Part shown: positions 53,511 through 63,448 of the stretch, piece by piece
Layout: each line of letters starts with the position of its first letter
Numbering within the stretch: the first letter of the stretch is position 1
Origin: Acidobacteriota bacterium
GTDB lineage: Bacteria; Zixibacteria; MSB-5A5; GN15; FEB-12
Direction of reading: 5' to 3'
DNA length: 64,000 bases
Assembly (NCBI GenBank): GCA_035529075.1
Contig: DATKXK010000014.1
Span: forward strand, 326,264-390,263
Notes under the pieces: generated by a model
Told to the model about the DNA's origin: nothing
Databases searched by the model: none
What the model saw: only the letters and a program-made list of their open reading frames with translations
Made by a program: the position numbers and the translations under genes

Positions 53511-54556
53511 TAGCTGTTCGTCAGTATGTAATCGCCGGGCACCTTTGTCTTGTGTCGCTGCTGAGTGCCTCATGCGGCGGCAATAATAATGATGAAGTCG
53601 AGCAAAGCGAGCGCCGGGTGGCCGTTAAAGCACAGATAGTCGACCGCTCCGACCAGGTGCTGGTCAAAACCTTTACCGGGTCTCTTGAAGGCGAGAAGCA
53701 GGCCGTCCTCTACGCCAAGCTGGCCGAGGCGGTTGAGGCGGTGAACGTCCGCGAGGGGCAGACTGTCACCGAGGGTCAGGTGCTGCTGGTGCTCGACAAG
53801 TACGGTCCGAGTTCCCGGTACAGCAGTGTGCTCTCCGTATACCGTAATTCTGAGAAGAACTTCAGCAAGATGGAATACCTCTTCAAGGAGGGCGCCATCT
53901 CCGAGTCGGCATACGACGCCGCCCGGACCGAATATGAAGTCAACAAGGCGGCCTTCGACGCGGTGAGTCGGCTTGTCGAAATCCGGTCACCGATTGCCGG
54001 CGTCGCGACCTCGGTGGCTGTTTCGGAGGGCGATCTGGTTCAACTCGGCCAGGTGCTGGCCACCGTGGCCACGGTCGAACGGCTGCGCGTAAAATTCGCC
54101 GTCAACGAAGAATACATCGGGCGGTTCCGGATCGGTTCCGAAGTCACGGTGTCATCCGAGGCGGTCGGAGGGAAGCTCGTCGGGCAGGCTACTTCGATTT
54201 CCGAGTCAGCCGATCCCGTTACCCGTTCGTTTGAGGTGGAGGTACTGGTTGACAACGCCGAGGGCGTGCTGCGTGTTGGCACGTTTGTGCGGATCGACGT
54301 CGTGTTACAGGCACTGGACGGCGTGCTGACGATTCCCCGACCTTCCGTGGTGACCCTGAACAACCAGCCTGTCGTCTATATCGTCCGTGGCGACGTGGCC
54401 CGGAAGAAATCTATCTCGCTCGGCCTTGATCTTGGGCCGAGCGTCGTTGTCGATGAGGGGCTGGCGGCGGGTGATACGCTCGTTACTCTCGGGCAGAACT
54501 TCCTTACCGACGGCATCAAAGTTAACATCACCGACTGGACTCAGGCTGACAGATGA
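53507..54556 (+). CDS. RND efflux periplasmic adaptor (membrane fusion protein)
   Basis: 349 residues. The lipobox LLSASC (cysteine about residue 23) anchors it to the inner membrane. The lipoyl-like halves (VEAVNVREGQTVTEGQVLLV and IRSPIAGVATSVAVSEGDLV) flank a short helical hairpin. A beta-barrel and membrane-proximal domain follow (VKFAVNEEYIGRFRIGSEVT). It links the RND pump to the TolC-like duct. It overlaps the pump gene by 4 bases. Confidence 0.93.
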   Translation: MIAVRQYVIAGHLCLVSLLSASCGGNNNDEVEQSERRVAVKAQIVDRSDQVLVKTFTGSLEGEKQAVLYAKLAEAVEAVNVREGQTVTEGQVLLVLDKYGPSSRYSSVLSVYRNSEKNFSKMEYLFKEGAISESAYDAARTEYEVNKAAFDAVSRLVEIRSPIAGVATSVAVSEGDLVQLGQVLATVATVERLRVKFAVNEEYIGRFRIGSEVTVSSEAVGGKLVGQATSISESADPVTRSFEVEVLVDNAEGVLRVGTFVRIDVVLQALDGVLTIPRPSVVTLNNQPVVYIVRGDVARKKSISLGLDLGPSVVVDEGLAAGDTLVTLGQNFLTDGIKVNITDWTQADR

Positions 54557-57500
54557 AGTTATCCGAGATATCGATAAAGCGGCCCGTCTTTGCCACTATG
54601 ATGATCGGGGCCCTGCTCGTTCTGGGGCTGTTCTCCTATCTGGGTCTTTCACTCGACCTGTTCCCGGATATTGATTTCCCGTTCGCCACCGTCGTGACGA
54701 TATATCCCGGCGCCTCGGCCGAAACGGTGGAATCCGAGGTGACCAAGAAGATTGAAGACGCGGTGAACGAGGTTTCCGGGATTCGACACATCACGTCCCA
54801 GTCCCGGGAAGGTTATTCGCTGGTCATCGTGGAGTTTGAGCTGGAGAAAGAGGGTGCCGAAGCCACCCAGGACGTCCGTGAGAAGGTCTCCGGCATCAGG
54901 GCGGATCTGCCGGACGACATCGAGGAACCGGTCGTACAGCAGTATGACCCCGGCGCCCAGCCGATCATGTCACTCGTCGTGGCCGGTGAGAGACCGGCCA
55001 GGGAAGTCACCGAGCTGGCCAAGAACGTCGTCAAGCGGCGCCTGGAGACGATCGACGGCGTGGGCAGCGTGCGGCTGATCGGCGGCGAAGAACGCGAGAT
55101 CCTCGTGGCCCTGGATCCGCACAAGATGGAATCCTACCAAGTCAGCATCGACGAGGTCAGGCGCTCCGTTCTTGCGGCGAACCTTGAAATCCCCGGCGGC
55201 CGGGTCGAGGAGGGCTCCCACGAGTACCTTGTCCGAACCATGGGCAGGCTCAACACCGTCCCGGAGTTCAATGACGTCGTCGTCACGAACAACAAGGGAA
55301 TCCCCGTATACGTTAAGGATATCGCCTCGGTAAAGGACACGGTGCAGGAGCAGCGCTCGTACTCCAGTTACAACGGTGAGTCGGCCGTCTCGGTCAGCGT
55401 TGTGAAGCAGTCGGAAGCCAACACGGTCGACGTTGCCGTCAGGGTCAGGGCGGCCGTCGAGCGGCTTCAGCAGGAAATGCCCCCGGACGTCAATATCGTG
55501 ACGGTCGATGACAACGCGGTCTATATCGAAGATTCCGTGCACGAGATCTTGTTCAACATCGAGTTCGGCACCCTGCTGGCCGTGTTCGTGATCTTCCTCT
55601 TCCTGCTGAACATCCGGCCGACCATCATCACGGGTCTCTCCATACCCATCTCCATAATCGCCACCTTCACGATCATGAAGGCGCTTGGCTACACGATGAA
55701 CATGCTGACGCTGATGGGACTCTCCCTGGCCGTCGGTATCCTCATCGACGATGCCATTGTCGTGATCGAGAACATCTACCGCCATATGAGCGAAGGCCGA
55801 TCGGCCATGGAGGCCGCTATCAGCGGCACCAAGGAGATCGGGCTGGCCGTGATGGCGACTACCTTCGCCATTGTCGCGGTCTTTGTGCCCATCGCATTTA
55901 TGAGCGGGATTGTCGGCCGGTTCTTTACGCAGTTCGGCATCACTGTCGCCGTGGCCGTGTCGATCTCCCTTTTCGTGGCTTTCACGCTGACGCCGATGAT
56001 GTCGTCGCGCATGCTCAACCACAATCCCGGTCCGCCGCTTTCCCAGAGGCAGGGCCCGCTCGCCGCGGTGGCCCGTGGTTTCAACGTGTTCTGGCAGCCC
56101 GTCTTCAGGGTGCTGTCTGTCTGGAACGGCTTTTTCGAAGGCCTCAAACCACACTACCGGAGCCTGCTCGTCCGGTCACTTGGGCATCGTTGGCTGGTGG
56201 TGGTGATAGCCGTCGGGTCCCTGGCCGGCGCTCTCGGGTTGAGCCGGTTCATCGGCTCTGAGTTCATGTCGGAAACGGACCGTGGCCGGTTCGTGGTCAG
56301 CGTCGAGACGCCCCCGGGCACTAACCTCCAGCAGACGATCCGGCGTTGCAGCGAGGCCGAGAAGGCGATCAGGAGCTTTAGCGAGGTGACCGATGTCTAT
56401 ACGACGATAGGAGCCGGCAACGAACCCGTTACCAGTGCCGGCATTGTCGTATTCCTGACCGACAAGGAGGAGCGGGAGCTGTCCGTGTGGGCGATCTCGG
56501 ATTCCGTAAGATTGCTGACGCGGGAAATCCCGGGCGTAAGCATCGCCGTAGGCAGCGGCGACCACGGCGGGCCGGGCGGCAAACCGGTGGAGTTCTCCAT
56601 CCGCGGCGCGGACATGGATGAGCTTACCATGCTTACCCACCGGGTACAGGAGGTTTTCTATGCCACTCCCGGGGCGGCCGATATCGACAACACTCTTGAG
56701 GAGGGCAAGCCGGAAATCCAGATCGAGGTTGACCGCAAGCTGGCCAATGACCTCGGACTGGGTCTTTATGAGATACCAGCGACCGTCAGGTCTCTGGTTG
56801 AGGGTGAGGTTGTCACTCATTTCAAGGAAGGCGACGAGGAGTATGATGTGCGCGTCCGCCTGGACGAACGGTTTCGCGCTTCGGCCGATGATGTCGGCCG
56901 GATTCTGATAGCGAGCAACAAGGACGTAGAAGGGAAAAGCACTTTCATGGTTCCGCTGAACCGCGTCGCCGCCATCCGCAAGGGCTCCTCGATTGGCCAG
57001 TACAACCGCTATGACCGCCTGCGCGAGGTGCGCGTGGACGCCAACGTTCTCAGCGGATCATTCTCGGGCACGGTGTCAAACGAAATCGCGGCCAGAATCC
57101 AGGAGATAATCGACCTGCCGCCCGGCTATCATATCGAGCCCGTCGGCCTGGCCGAGATCATGGCTGAAGCCTTCCAGAACATCTTCCGGGCGCTTGTGCT
57201 GGCCGTGATCTTCATATACCTGCTTCTCGCTTCGCTCTACGAGTCCTTTGTCGATCCGTTTTCCATCATGCTGTCCTTGCCATTGGCGCTGATAGGTGCT
57301 ATTATAGGTCTGGTCGGCTCCTCGTTTTCGATTATGTCCCTGATCGGCATCGTCTTGCTGATGGGCCTGGTGACGAAAAACGCGATTCTGCTGATCGATT
57401 TTGTGAAACAGCAGCGAAGGCAGGGCGCTTCCAGAACGGACGCCATCTTGAAAGCCGGCCCGATCAGGTTGCGGCCGATCCTGATGACGACGTTCGCGAT

Positions 57501-57699
57501 GGTTTTCGGCATGCTGCCCCTGGCTCTCGGGATTGGCCCGGGCGCTGAACTGAGGGCCCCCATGGCCAGGGCGGCGATCGGCGGTATCATCTCGTCGACC
57601 CTGCTGACTCTGGTGGTGGTGCCGGTCGTCTATACGTTGATTGACGATTTCATGGCGCTCTTTCGCAGGAAAGAGAAGAAAGCAATCCCGACTGCATAA
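54553..57699 (+). CDS. RND-family (AcrB/HAE1-like) efflux pump
   Basis: 1048 residues, full length. Twelve membrane helices are arranged as 1+5 and 1+5 with two large periplasmic loops. The N-terminus (LSEISIKRPVFATMMIGALL) is characteristic. The proton-relay acidic pair is in helix 4 (GILIDDAIVVIENIYRHM). Helix 10-11 has GLVTKNAILLIDFVKQQR, with the relay lysine-asparagine. It exports drugs or other hydrophobic compounds using the proton gradient. Substrates cannot be told. The bacillithiol genes follow 11 bases later. Confidence 0.95.
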   Translation: MKLSEISIKRPVFATMMIGALLVLGLFSYLGLSLDLFPDIDFPFATVVTIYPGASAETVESEVTKKIEDAVNEVSGIRHITSQSREGYSLVIVEFELEKEGAEATQDVREKVSGIRADLPDDIEEPVVQQYDPGAQPIMSLVVAGERPAREVTELAKNVVKRRLETIDGVGSVRLIGGEEREILVALDPHKMESYQVSIDEVRRSVLAANLEIPGGRVEEGSHEYLVRTMGRLNTVPEFNDVVVTNNKGIPVYVKDIASVKDTVQEQRSYSSYNGESAVSVSVVKQSEANTVDVAVRVRAAVERLQQEMPPDVNIVTVDDNAVYIEDSVHEILFNIEFGTLLAVFVIFLFLLNIRPTIITGLSIPISIIATFTIMKALGYTMNMLTLMGLSLAVGILIDDAIVVIENIYRHMSEGRSAMEAAISGTKEIGLAVMATTFAIVAVFVPIAFMSGIVGRFFTQFGITVAVAVSISLFVAFTLTPMMSSRMLNHNPGPPLSQRQGPLAAVARGFNVFWQPVFRVLSVWNGFFEGLKPHYRSLLVRSLGHRWLVVVIAVGSLAGALGLSRFIGSEFMSETDRGRFVVSVETPPGTNLQQTIRRCSEAEKAIRSFSEVTDVYTTIGAGNEPVTSAGIVVFLTDKEERELSVWAISDSVRLLTREIPGVSIAVGSGDHGGPGGKPVEFSIRGADMDELTMLTHRVQEVFYATPGAADIDNTLEEGKPEIQIEVDRKLANDLGLGLYEIPATVRSLVEGEVVTHFKEGDEEYDVRVRLDERFRASADDVGRILIASNKDVEGKSTFMVPLNRVAAIRKGSSIGQYNRYDRLREVRVDANVLSGSFSGTVSNEIAARIQEIIDLPPGYHIEPVGLAEIMAEAFQNIFRALVLAVIFIYLLLASLYESFVDPFSIMLSLPLALIGAIIGLVGSSFSIMSLIGIVLLMGLVTKNAILLIDFVKQQRRQGASRTDAILKAGPIRLRPILMTTFAMVFGMLPLALGIGPGAELRAPMARAAIGGIISSTLLTLVVVPVVYTLIDDFMALFRRKEKKAIPTA

Positions 57700-57710
57700 G
57701 AGGGAAGTTC

Positions 57711-59336
57711 TTGACGAGCAGACTGATAGCGCCGGGCAAAACGTTCGGCTACACTGACATGTACCTGGATTTCCTGGCCGGTTCCGATCCGGCCAGGAAC
57801 TTTTACCAGGCCCCGACTGCCGCCTCGGTCGCGGAAAAACTCGATATGATTGCCTTTGACCGCGAGCTACTGGTCGGCTTCCTTCACCAGCAGAACCAGC
57901 GTTACGGGGCTTCTTTGGGGACACATGAGGCCATCGACAAGCTGCGTGATCCCCGCGCCGTGTGCGTCTTTGCCGGACAGCAGGCCGGTCTGCTCGGCGG
58001 TCCCATGTACACGTTGATAAAGGCCCTGGCTACCGTCAGGGCGGCGGCGGCCTACACTCAGGAACTTCAGCGTCCCGTCGTCCCGGTTTTCTGGATCGCG
58101 GGCGATGACCACGATTTCGAAGAGGCCAATCACGCCTGGGTGCTTGACCGGCAGGGTCAGTTGGTGCAACTGGCCTACCAGTCCGCGCCTGAAGTACAAT
58201 TGCCGACTGCCGAAATCAGGTTCACCGATGCCGGGGAACTCAATCGTGTAATGGCCGCCCTGCGTGAATGTCTGGGTGAGACGGACTTCACGCCGGGATT
58301 GTATCAACTCGTGGCCTCTGCGTACACCCCGGACGATACCTTTGTCACTGCCTTCGGGAAGTTCATGGCCGCGCTGACGAAGGATCTAGGCCTGGTACTT
58401 TTCTGTCCCGGTGATCCGGCAGTTAAGCGACACGCCGTGCCCTTTTTCACAGCCATTGTTGAGAAACAGGATGATCTCCGACGGGCCATCACTGAACGCA
58501 ACCACCTGATAGAGCAGTCCGGCTACCACATCCAGGTGGAGAAAAAGGACAACGCGAGTCATCTCTTCTACAATGAGGGGGGAAGAACACCGGTTCTGCA
58601 CGCCGGAGATTCATTCGTCGTGGGCGACGGGCGTATGGCTCGCACGGAGCTTCTGGCCCTTATTGAAGAGTACCCGGAGCGGTTCTCGCCCGATGTCATG
58701 ACGCGGCCGGTCTTTCAATCGTTCCTTCTGCCGACGGTCTCCCAGAAAGGCGGCCCGGCGGAGCTGGCGTACCTTGCACAGATCAACCCGATCTTCGAAC
58801 TGTTTGATCTCCCGGCCCCATACTACCTCGCCCGGCCGACCGTCACGCTTCTGGAAGCGCGCTACGAACGGCTGATGCGCGAGCATGGTATCACCTTTGA
58901 AGAACTGGCGGGCGACGTTGAGCTGGTGGTCAATCGGGTGCTCGCCGGGACCTTCCCGCCGAATCTCCAGGGGCTGCTGGAACAACTTCGCCGTCACGTA
59001 CAGACTCATTTCGAGGATATGAGTAAGGGTTCTCTGGCCTTCGATCCGGCCCTGGGCAGCTTCGCCCGGCAGACGCTCGGCAAGATCGACTTTGCTCTCA
59101 AGGCGTTCGAGGCCAAAGTGTTCTCTTCACACAAGAAGAAGAGCCAGGAAACGCGCGACCGGATCTATCGGCTGTGGCACGCGGCCTATCCCAACCACGG
59201 ATTCCAGGAGCGGACGCTGAACGTGTCGTATTTCGTGTCTCGATACGGGCTTGACATCGTATCGTTCATGTATGAAAAGATGGATTGTGAAGAAAAGGCA
59301 CACCAGGTGCTGTACCTGTCGGGATACACGCAGTAG
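57711..59336 (+). CDS. bshC: Bacillithiol synthase BshC (putative cysteine ligase)
   Basis: 541 residues, the normal length. BshC adds cysteine to glucosamine-malate in the last step of bacillithiol synthesis. Family motifs are FAGQQAGLLGGPMYT (near 85-99), PVFWIAGDDHDFEEAN and, later, ARPTVTLLEARYERL with a C-terminal coiled coil. The start is a TTG with AGAGGGA just upstream, a few bases after the RND pump gene. No pause or terminator separates them, so the thiol genes may be read from the tetR promoter as well. Confidence 0.93.
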   Translation: MTSRLIAPGKTFGYTDMYLDFLAGSDPARNFYQAPTAASVAEKLDMIAFDRELLVGFLHQQNQRYGASLGTHEAIDKLRDPRAVCVFAGQQAGLLGGPMYTLIKALATVRAAAAYTQELQRPVVPVFWIAGDDHDFEEANHAWVLDRQGQLVQLAYQSAPEVQLPTAEIRFTDAGELNRVMAALRECLGETDFTPGLYQLVASAYTPDDTFVTAFGKFMAALTKDLGLVLFCPGDPAVKRHAVPFFTAIVEKQDDLRRAITERNHLIEQSGYHIQVEKKDNASHLFYNEGGRTPVLHAGDSFVVGDGRMARTELLALIEEYPERFSPDVMTRPVFQSFLLPTVSQKGGPAELAYLAQINPIFELFDLPAPYYLARPTVTLLEARYERLMREHGITFEELAGDVELVVNRVLAGTFPPNLQGLLEQLRRHVQTHFEDMSKGSLAFDPALGSFARQTLGKIDFALKAFEAKVFSSHKKKSQETRDRIYRLWHAAYPNHGFQERTLNVSYFVSRYGLDIVSFMYEKMDCEEKAHQVLYLSGYTQ

Positions 59337-60467
59337 ATGGTTATCGGCATCACATGCTACCCCGTAGCGGGCGGCTCCGGCATCGTCGCCACCGAGCTGG
59401 GCCAGCAGCTGGCGGCCAGGGGGCACGAGATCCACTTCGTGTCTTACGCCATGCCGTTCCGGCTTGATCGTTACCAGACCAACCTGATGTTTCACGCAGT
59501 GGAGACGACCGCGTACCCGCTGTTCAAGTTTCCGCCGTATACGCTGACGCTGGCCTCGAAGATCGCCGACGTCAGCCGCAACTACAATCTCGATATCCTG
59601 CATATGCACTACGCGATCCCCCACGCCGCCTGCGCTTACCTGGCCAGGCAGCTGCTTGCAGACAGCGGGTCGTGCCAGCCGAAGATCATAACCACCTTGC
59701 ACGGCACCGACATCACGCTTGTCGGCTCCGATCCGTCATTCTACGACATCACGCGGTTTTCCATACGCATGTCCGACGGCATTACAGCCGTCTCCGCATA
59801 CCTTGCCCGGGAGACAGAAGAGGTCTTCAGGATCAACAAGGAGATACGCGTGATTCACAACTTCTTTGACGTCGATAGATTCAAGCCCGGTCAGAATGAC
59901 GTCCCGAAGTGCGAGTTCGCCGAAGAAGGGGAGTTTCTTATCAGCCATATCTCGAATTTCCGTCCGGTGAAGCGGACGCTTGACGTGGTGGATATTTTTG
60001 ACCGGATCGCTTCCGAACTGCCCGCCCGTCTTCTGCTGATCGGAGAGGGTCCGGACATCGTTCTGGCGCGCCGGCAGGTAAACCGTCGGGGACTAACTGA
60101 TCGTGTCATCTTCCTGGGCAATCAGACGAGAGTAGAGGCGATATTGCCGTGCTCTGATTTGTTCCTGATGCCGTCGGAAGAGGAGTCGTTCGGTCTGGCG
60201 GCGCTCGAAGCGCTGGCCTGCGGGGTACCGGTCATCGGCTCGGCCGGCACCGGCCTTGTCGAAGTCGTCGATCACGACAAAACCGGCTTTCTCCTGCCCA
60301 TTGGCGAAACGGCGGCGATGGCCCGGGCCGCCGTGTCGTTGTTGCGGGACGGGCAGAAGCTGTCGATGTTCAAGAAAGCCGCAGCGGAGACCGCGGTGGC
60401 GAAATTCAGGGCCGACAAAATTGTGGGCGAGTATGAATCGTATTATCAGGAAGTCTTGAATGGTTAA
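59337..60467 (+). CDS. bshA: BshA, N-acetylglucosaminyl-malate synthase
   Basis: 376 residues, usual length. The GT4 retaining glycosyltransferase joins UDP-GlcNAc and L-malate, the first bacillithiol step. GITCYPVAGGSGIVATELG at the N-terminus is nearly the family consensus. The acidic E-x7-E motif is in EEESFGLAALEALACGVPV. HMHYAIPHA and TLHGTDITLVG are further matches. The ATG directly follows the bshC stop. It overlaps bshB1 by 8 bases. Confidence 0.95.
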   Translation: MVIGITCYPVAGGSGIVATELGQQLAARGHEIHFVSYAMPFRLDRYQTNLMFHAVETTAYPLFKFPPYTLTLASKIADVSRNYNLDILHMHYAIPHAACAYLARQLLADSGSCQPKIITTLHGTDITLVGSDPSFYDITRFSIRMSDGITAVSAYLARETEEVFRINKEIRVIHNFFDVDRFKPGQNDVPKCEFAEEGEFLISHISNFRPVKRTLDVVDIFDRIASELPARLLLIGEGPDIVLARRQVNRRGLTDRVIFLGNQTRVEAILPCSDLFLMPSEEESFGLAALEALACGVPVIGSAGTGLVEVVDHDKTGFLLPIGETAAMARAAVSLLRDGQKLSMFKKAAAETAVAKFRADKIVGEYESYYQEVLNG

Positions 60468-61233
60468 CGCTGTGCACCTTGACGTCCTCGCCGTTGCCGC
60501 GCACCCCGACGACGCCGAGATCACCTGCGGCGGTCTTCTCATCAAGATGGCCGGTCGCGGCCGCCTGACCGGTATCCTCGACCTCACTGAGGGCGAGATG
60601 GGCACCCATGGTGACGAGAACGACCGTGCTTCCGAGGCCGCCAAAGCTTCGGAGGTGCTCGGCCTGGCCTTCCGGCAGAACGCTTCCATCCCTGATTCGG
60701 CCGTAGAATACAACTACGAGAACAAGCTCAAGATCGCGCAGGTCATCCGTGACACCCGCCCCGAACTCGTCTTGCTGCCGCACTGGATGCAGCGTCACCC
60801 GGATCACCTGGCCGCCAGCCGGCTCGGCTACGACGCGTGCTTTCTGGCCGGATTGCAGAAGGTGCGACTCGCGGGCGAACCGTTTCGACCGAGGAAGATC
60901 ATCTACGTATCGTATTTTCGCAACCTGGACTATTCGTTCCTCGTGGATATTTCCGATGAGTTCGAGCGTAAGATCGAAGTGGTGGCGGCTTACGTGTCAC
61001 AATTCGGATCGTGGCCGGATCCGGCGCAGGCCGTCGGGTCGAGCCAGGGCCGTCGTGACCCGGAGCCGGACACCAGGGATGTCTTTCACCCGGGAGTCAA
61101 CATCTTCGAATTCATGCACACGCGGGCCAGACAGCTCGGTCAGCTCGCGGGCGTGAGGTACGCCGAAGCGTATACGATCAAAGAGCACATGCTTATCGAC
61201 GACCCGCAGAAGATGCCGGTCAGGTCGATTTGA
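60460..61233 (+). CDS. bshB1: BshB1, bacillithiol pathway deacetylase
   Basis: 257 residues. This zinc-dependent LmbE-type enzyme removes acetate from GlcNAc-malate, the second step. The metal motif AHPDDAE lies near 14-20, with the partner HPDH in MQRHPDHLAASR. EGEMGTHGDENDR matches the BshB1 subgroup. With bshC and bshA, all three steps of bacillithiol synthesis are encoded in one unit. Confidence 0.93.
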   Translation: MVNAVHLDVLAVAAHPDDAEITCGGLLIKMAGRGRLTGILDLTEGEMGTHGDENDRASEAAKASEVLGLAFRQNASIPDSAVEYNYENKLKIAQVIRDTRPELVLLPHWMQRHPDHLAASRLGYDACFLAGLQKVRLAGEPFRPRKIIYVSYFRNLDYSFLVDISDEFERKIEVVAAYVSQFGSWPDPAQAVGSSQGRRDPEPDTRDVFHPGVNIFEFMHTRARQLGQLAGVRYAEAYTIKEHMLIDDPQKMPVRSI

Positions 61234-61304
61234 GTCACCGGCCCGCGCCGAAGCGCTTATTCGCTGTTGCATCGTAAAGAGTTTTTCACGAGGTTCTACG
61301 GATC

Positions 61305-62234
61305 ATGAGTGCAGCCAAGCTTTCATCCGACACGCCTGATAATAACTACCTGCTCGGGGGCATCTCGGCAGGTCTGAGGGTTACCTGGGTCGGGATGGCG
61401 GTTAACGTAGCGCTGGTTGTATTCAAGCTGTGGGTCGGATTCGTCAGCAGGAGCCAGGCGCTGATTGCTGACGGTATGCATTCACTCTCTGACCTGTTCA
61501 GCGATTTTGTCGTCATCTTCGGGTTGAAATGGGGCCGCAAGCAGGAAGACGAGGATCATCCGTACGGCCATGCTCGTATAGAGACGATTTCAAGCATGGT
61601 GGTCGGCCTGCTGCTCATTCTTGTCGGGCTCGGCATCGCTTACCGGGCGATTCAATCCATATACACTCATCAGGCCTCCATCCCCAGCCTCTTTGCGATT
61701 TACGCCGCGGCGACCAGCATTGCGCTCAAAGAAGGTCTGTTCTGGTACACCTACATCGTAGGCAAACGGCTCAGGAGCCTGGTGCTCATAGGCAACGCCT
61801 GGCATCATCGCTCTGATGCTCTCAGTTCGGTGGCCGTGCTCATCGGCGTGGGAGCCGTGTACGTTAACCCGAACTGGCACCTGGCTGATTCGTATGCCGC
61901 GCTGGTGGTGACGTTCTTTGTCGTCAAGATCGGGATCAACCTCGTATGGGGAGCCTTCAGAGAACTGTCAGACACGGCGCCCGGACAGGAAGTGCTTGCC
62001 CAGCTTGCTGAGAAGGCCCGACAGATGGAGGGTGTGCGCCAGGTGCACGACATGCGGGCGCGCCATTCCGGAGCCCAGATTTTCGTGGAACTGCATATCG
62101 TCGTTGACCCCGGCCTCACGGTCAGAGAAGGACACCAGATAGCCAAAAGCGTCAAGCGTCGGCTGATTGTCGAGTTTCCGGACGTCACCCGCGTGATAAT
62201 TCACGTCGACCCTGAACCGAAGCGGGGCGAGTAA
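61305..62234 (+). CDS. Cation diffusion facilitator (zinc/iron/manganese exporter)
   Basis: 309 residues with six membrane helices. Metal-site motifs HSLSDLFSD (helix 2) and HHRSDALSS (helix 5) show the H-x3-D pattern, which favours zinc or cadmium specificity over the D-x3-D of manganese or iron types. The cytoplasmic C-terminal domain (VRQVHDMRARHSGAQIFVEL, then VTRVIIHVDPE) is complete. The gene follows bshB1 after 71 bases. Thiol and metal export often go together, as bacillithiol binds zinc. GAGG lies upstream of the ATG. Confidence 0.93.
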   Translation: MSAAKLSSDTPDNNYLLGGISAGLRVTWVGMAVNVALVVFKLWVGFVSRSQALIADGMHSLSDLFSDFVVIFGLKWGRKQEDEDHPYGHARIETISSMVVGLLLILVGLGIAYRAIQSIYTHQASIPSLFAIYAAATSIALKEGLFWYTYIVGKRLRSLVLIGNAWHHRSDALSSVAVLIGVGAVYVNPNWHLADSYAALVVTFFVVKIGINLVWGAFRELSDTAPGQEVLAQLAEKARQMEGVRQVHDMRARHSGAQIFVELHIVVDPGLTVREGHQIAKSVKRRLIVEFPDVTRVIIHVDPEPKRGE

Positions 62235-62329
62235 ATATCCTTCAACCGGCAGGCGGACGGGCTGTGACGCATGGCCCGGATCGCCGTTGGCCCGTGTCGT
62301 GCCCTCCGGGCGATCACGATTGAAACAAA

Positions 62330-62355
62330 GGCCCGGTCGATGCATCGACCGGGCC
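62330..62355 (-). terminator. Palindromic terminator between the CDF gene and the nuclease gene
   Basis: An 11-bp perfect stem (62330-62340 with 62345-62355) and TGCA loop. On the minus strand it is followed by TTTGTTT, so it ends the nuclease transcript. The symmetric stem may also slow plus-strand transcription from the CDF gene. Confidence 0.75.
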
Positions 62356-62383
62356 CTGTCTGTATCGGTTCCGACCTGTTCGT

Positions 62384-63277
62384 TTATCTCGGGACGACAA
62401 TCAGGTCGTCGGGATCGTACTTCATCCTGATCCTGTCGCCGCGCACTTCGACGATATCGTGCATGTTGCCAAGCCGTGCTTCGGAAATGATCCAGATTTG
62501 ATCATCCCGGCTGGGGATGGCTCGCAGCCAGCCGTCAAACCGCGTCAGTCCCCGTGGGTGTGCCTTGAAGTACTTGACCAGCCGCCGGAACAGTTTCGGC
62601 CAGACGGCCAGCTTTTCCAGTTGTGCCAGGCTGTCGGCCCGGGACCAGCGCCGGGCATAGCTGCGCTCGACCCGGTGCATCTTGAGCCGGCGTTGGCGAG
62701 CCCGCCTGCACAGGCCGACCAGTTCGAGACGAAGATCGTACGGCAGGCCCGTATAAAAGGCGGGGTAGACGTGGCCGGCCGCCGCCAGGCGTCCGTTGAG
62801 GCTGGTCCTGATTTCCTGCCGCCTCAGGTAGTGATCGGAACCGCTCGGCCGGCGGTGCGAGCCGGCAAAGACAAACGCCACCGGGCGGCCGTAGGGGTCA
62901 ACGTTCCGCGTCAGAATGTAGCCGTTCAGCGGGTGGGGCTGAGCCGTGCGAACGCGCAGGGGAATCTTCGATGTCGGGGCGTAAGTGACCTGGTTGAATC
63001 CCGCCGTCTGAAGCAGAGAATCGCGCGCGCCGGTGGCCGCGACCGGGTGCTGGTGGGCGCCGACGAAATGCAGCTCGAGGGCGTCGATTCCCTCAAAGCG
63101 CAACTGGGCAAACCCTCCCTTGTTGTACTTGGCGGTTCGTCCCTGGAGATTGCGCAGGTGTTGGCGCCGGTACGGTTTGAACCACATGGAATCGCCGTCC
63201 GGCTCCGACCCCTGCTGGCGCCCGGCGGCATTCCGGTAAAACAGGTGAAACTCACCCTTGATGAGTCGATAACTCAT
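62384..63277 (-). CDS. SNase-like (thermonuclease-family) nuclease
   Basis: 297 residues. The start is certain: AAAGGAGGT stands five bases before the ATG. The first 130 residues look like a staphylococcal-nuclease OB fold: PDGDSMWFKP (metal-binding Asp), then LRFEGIDALELHF, which holds the Arg, Asp and Glu positions expected at the active site. The rest (about 130-297) has no recognised domain. It is basic and contains many Arg and Tyr, so it may bind nucleic acid. There is no signal peptide, which is unusual for SNases but known for cytoplasmic members. It stands alone, closed by a terminator. Confidence 0.75.
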   Translation of the reverse strand: MSYRLIKGEFHLFYRNAAGRQQGSEPDGDSMWFKPYRRQHLRNLQGRTAKYNKGGFAQLRFEGIDALELHFVGAHQHPVAATGARDSLLQTAGFNQVTYAPTSKIPLRVRTAQPHPLNGYILTRNVDPYGRPVAFVFAGSHRRPSGSDHYLRRQEIRTSLNGRLAAAGHVYPAFYTGLPYDLRLELVGLCRRARQRRLKMHRVERSYARRWSRADSLAQLEKLAVWPKLFRRLVKYFKAHPRGLTRFDGWLRAIPSRDDQIWIISEARLGNMHDIVEVRGDRIRMKYDPDDLIVVPR

Positions 63278-63448
63278 CGCGTACCTCCTTTGTGTGAGAG
63301 CAAACTACTGGTAACCCCCAGGGACTGCCAGGAAACGACCACGGCCACCGGTGTCCGGACTGCACATGTGTCGGCAGCTAAGTTCCCCGGCCAAGACTGC
63401 AACAGGGTCCCATGTTTAACACTGCGTCAAGCAGCCCCCGGCCGGACT

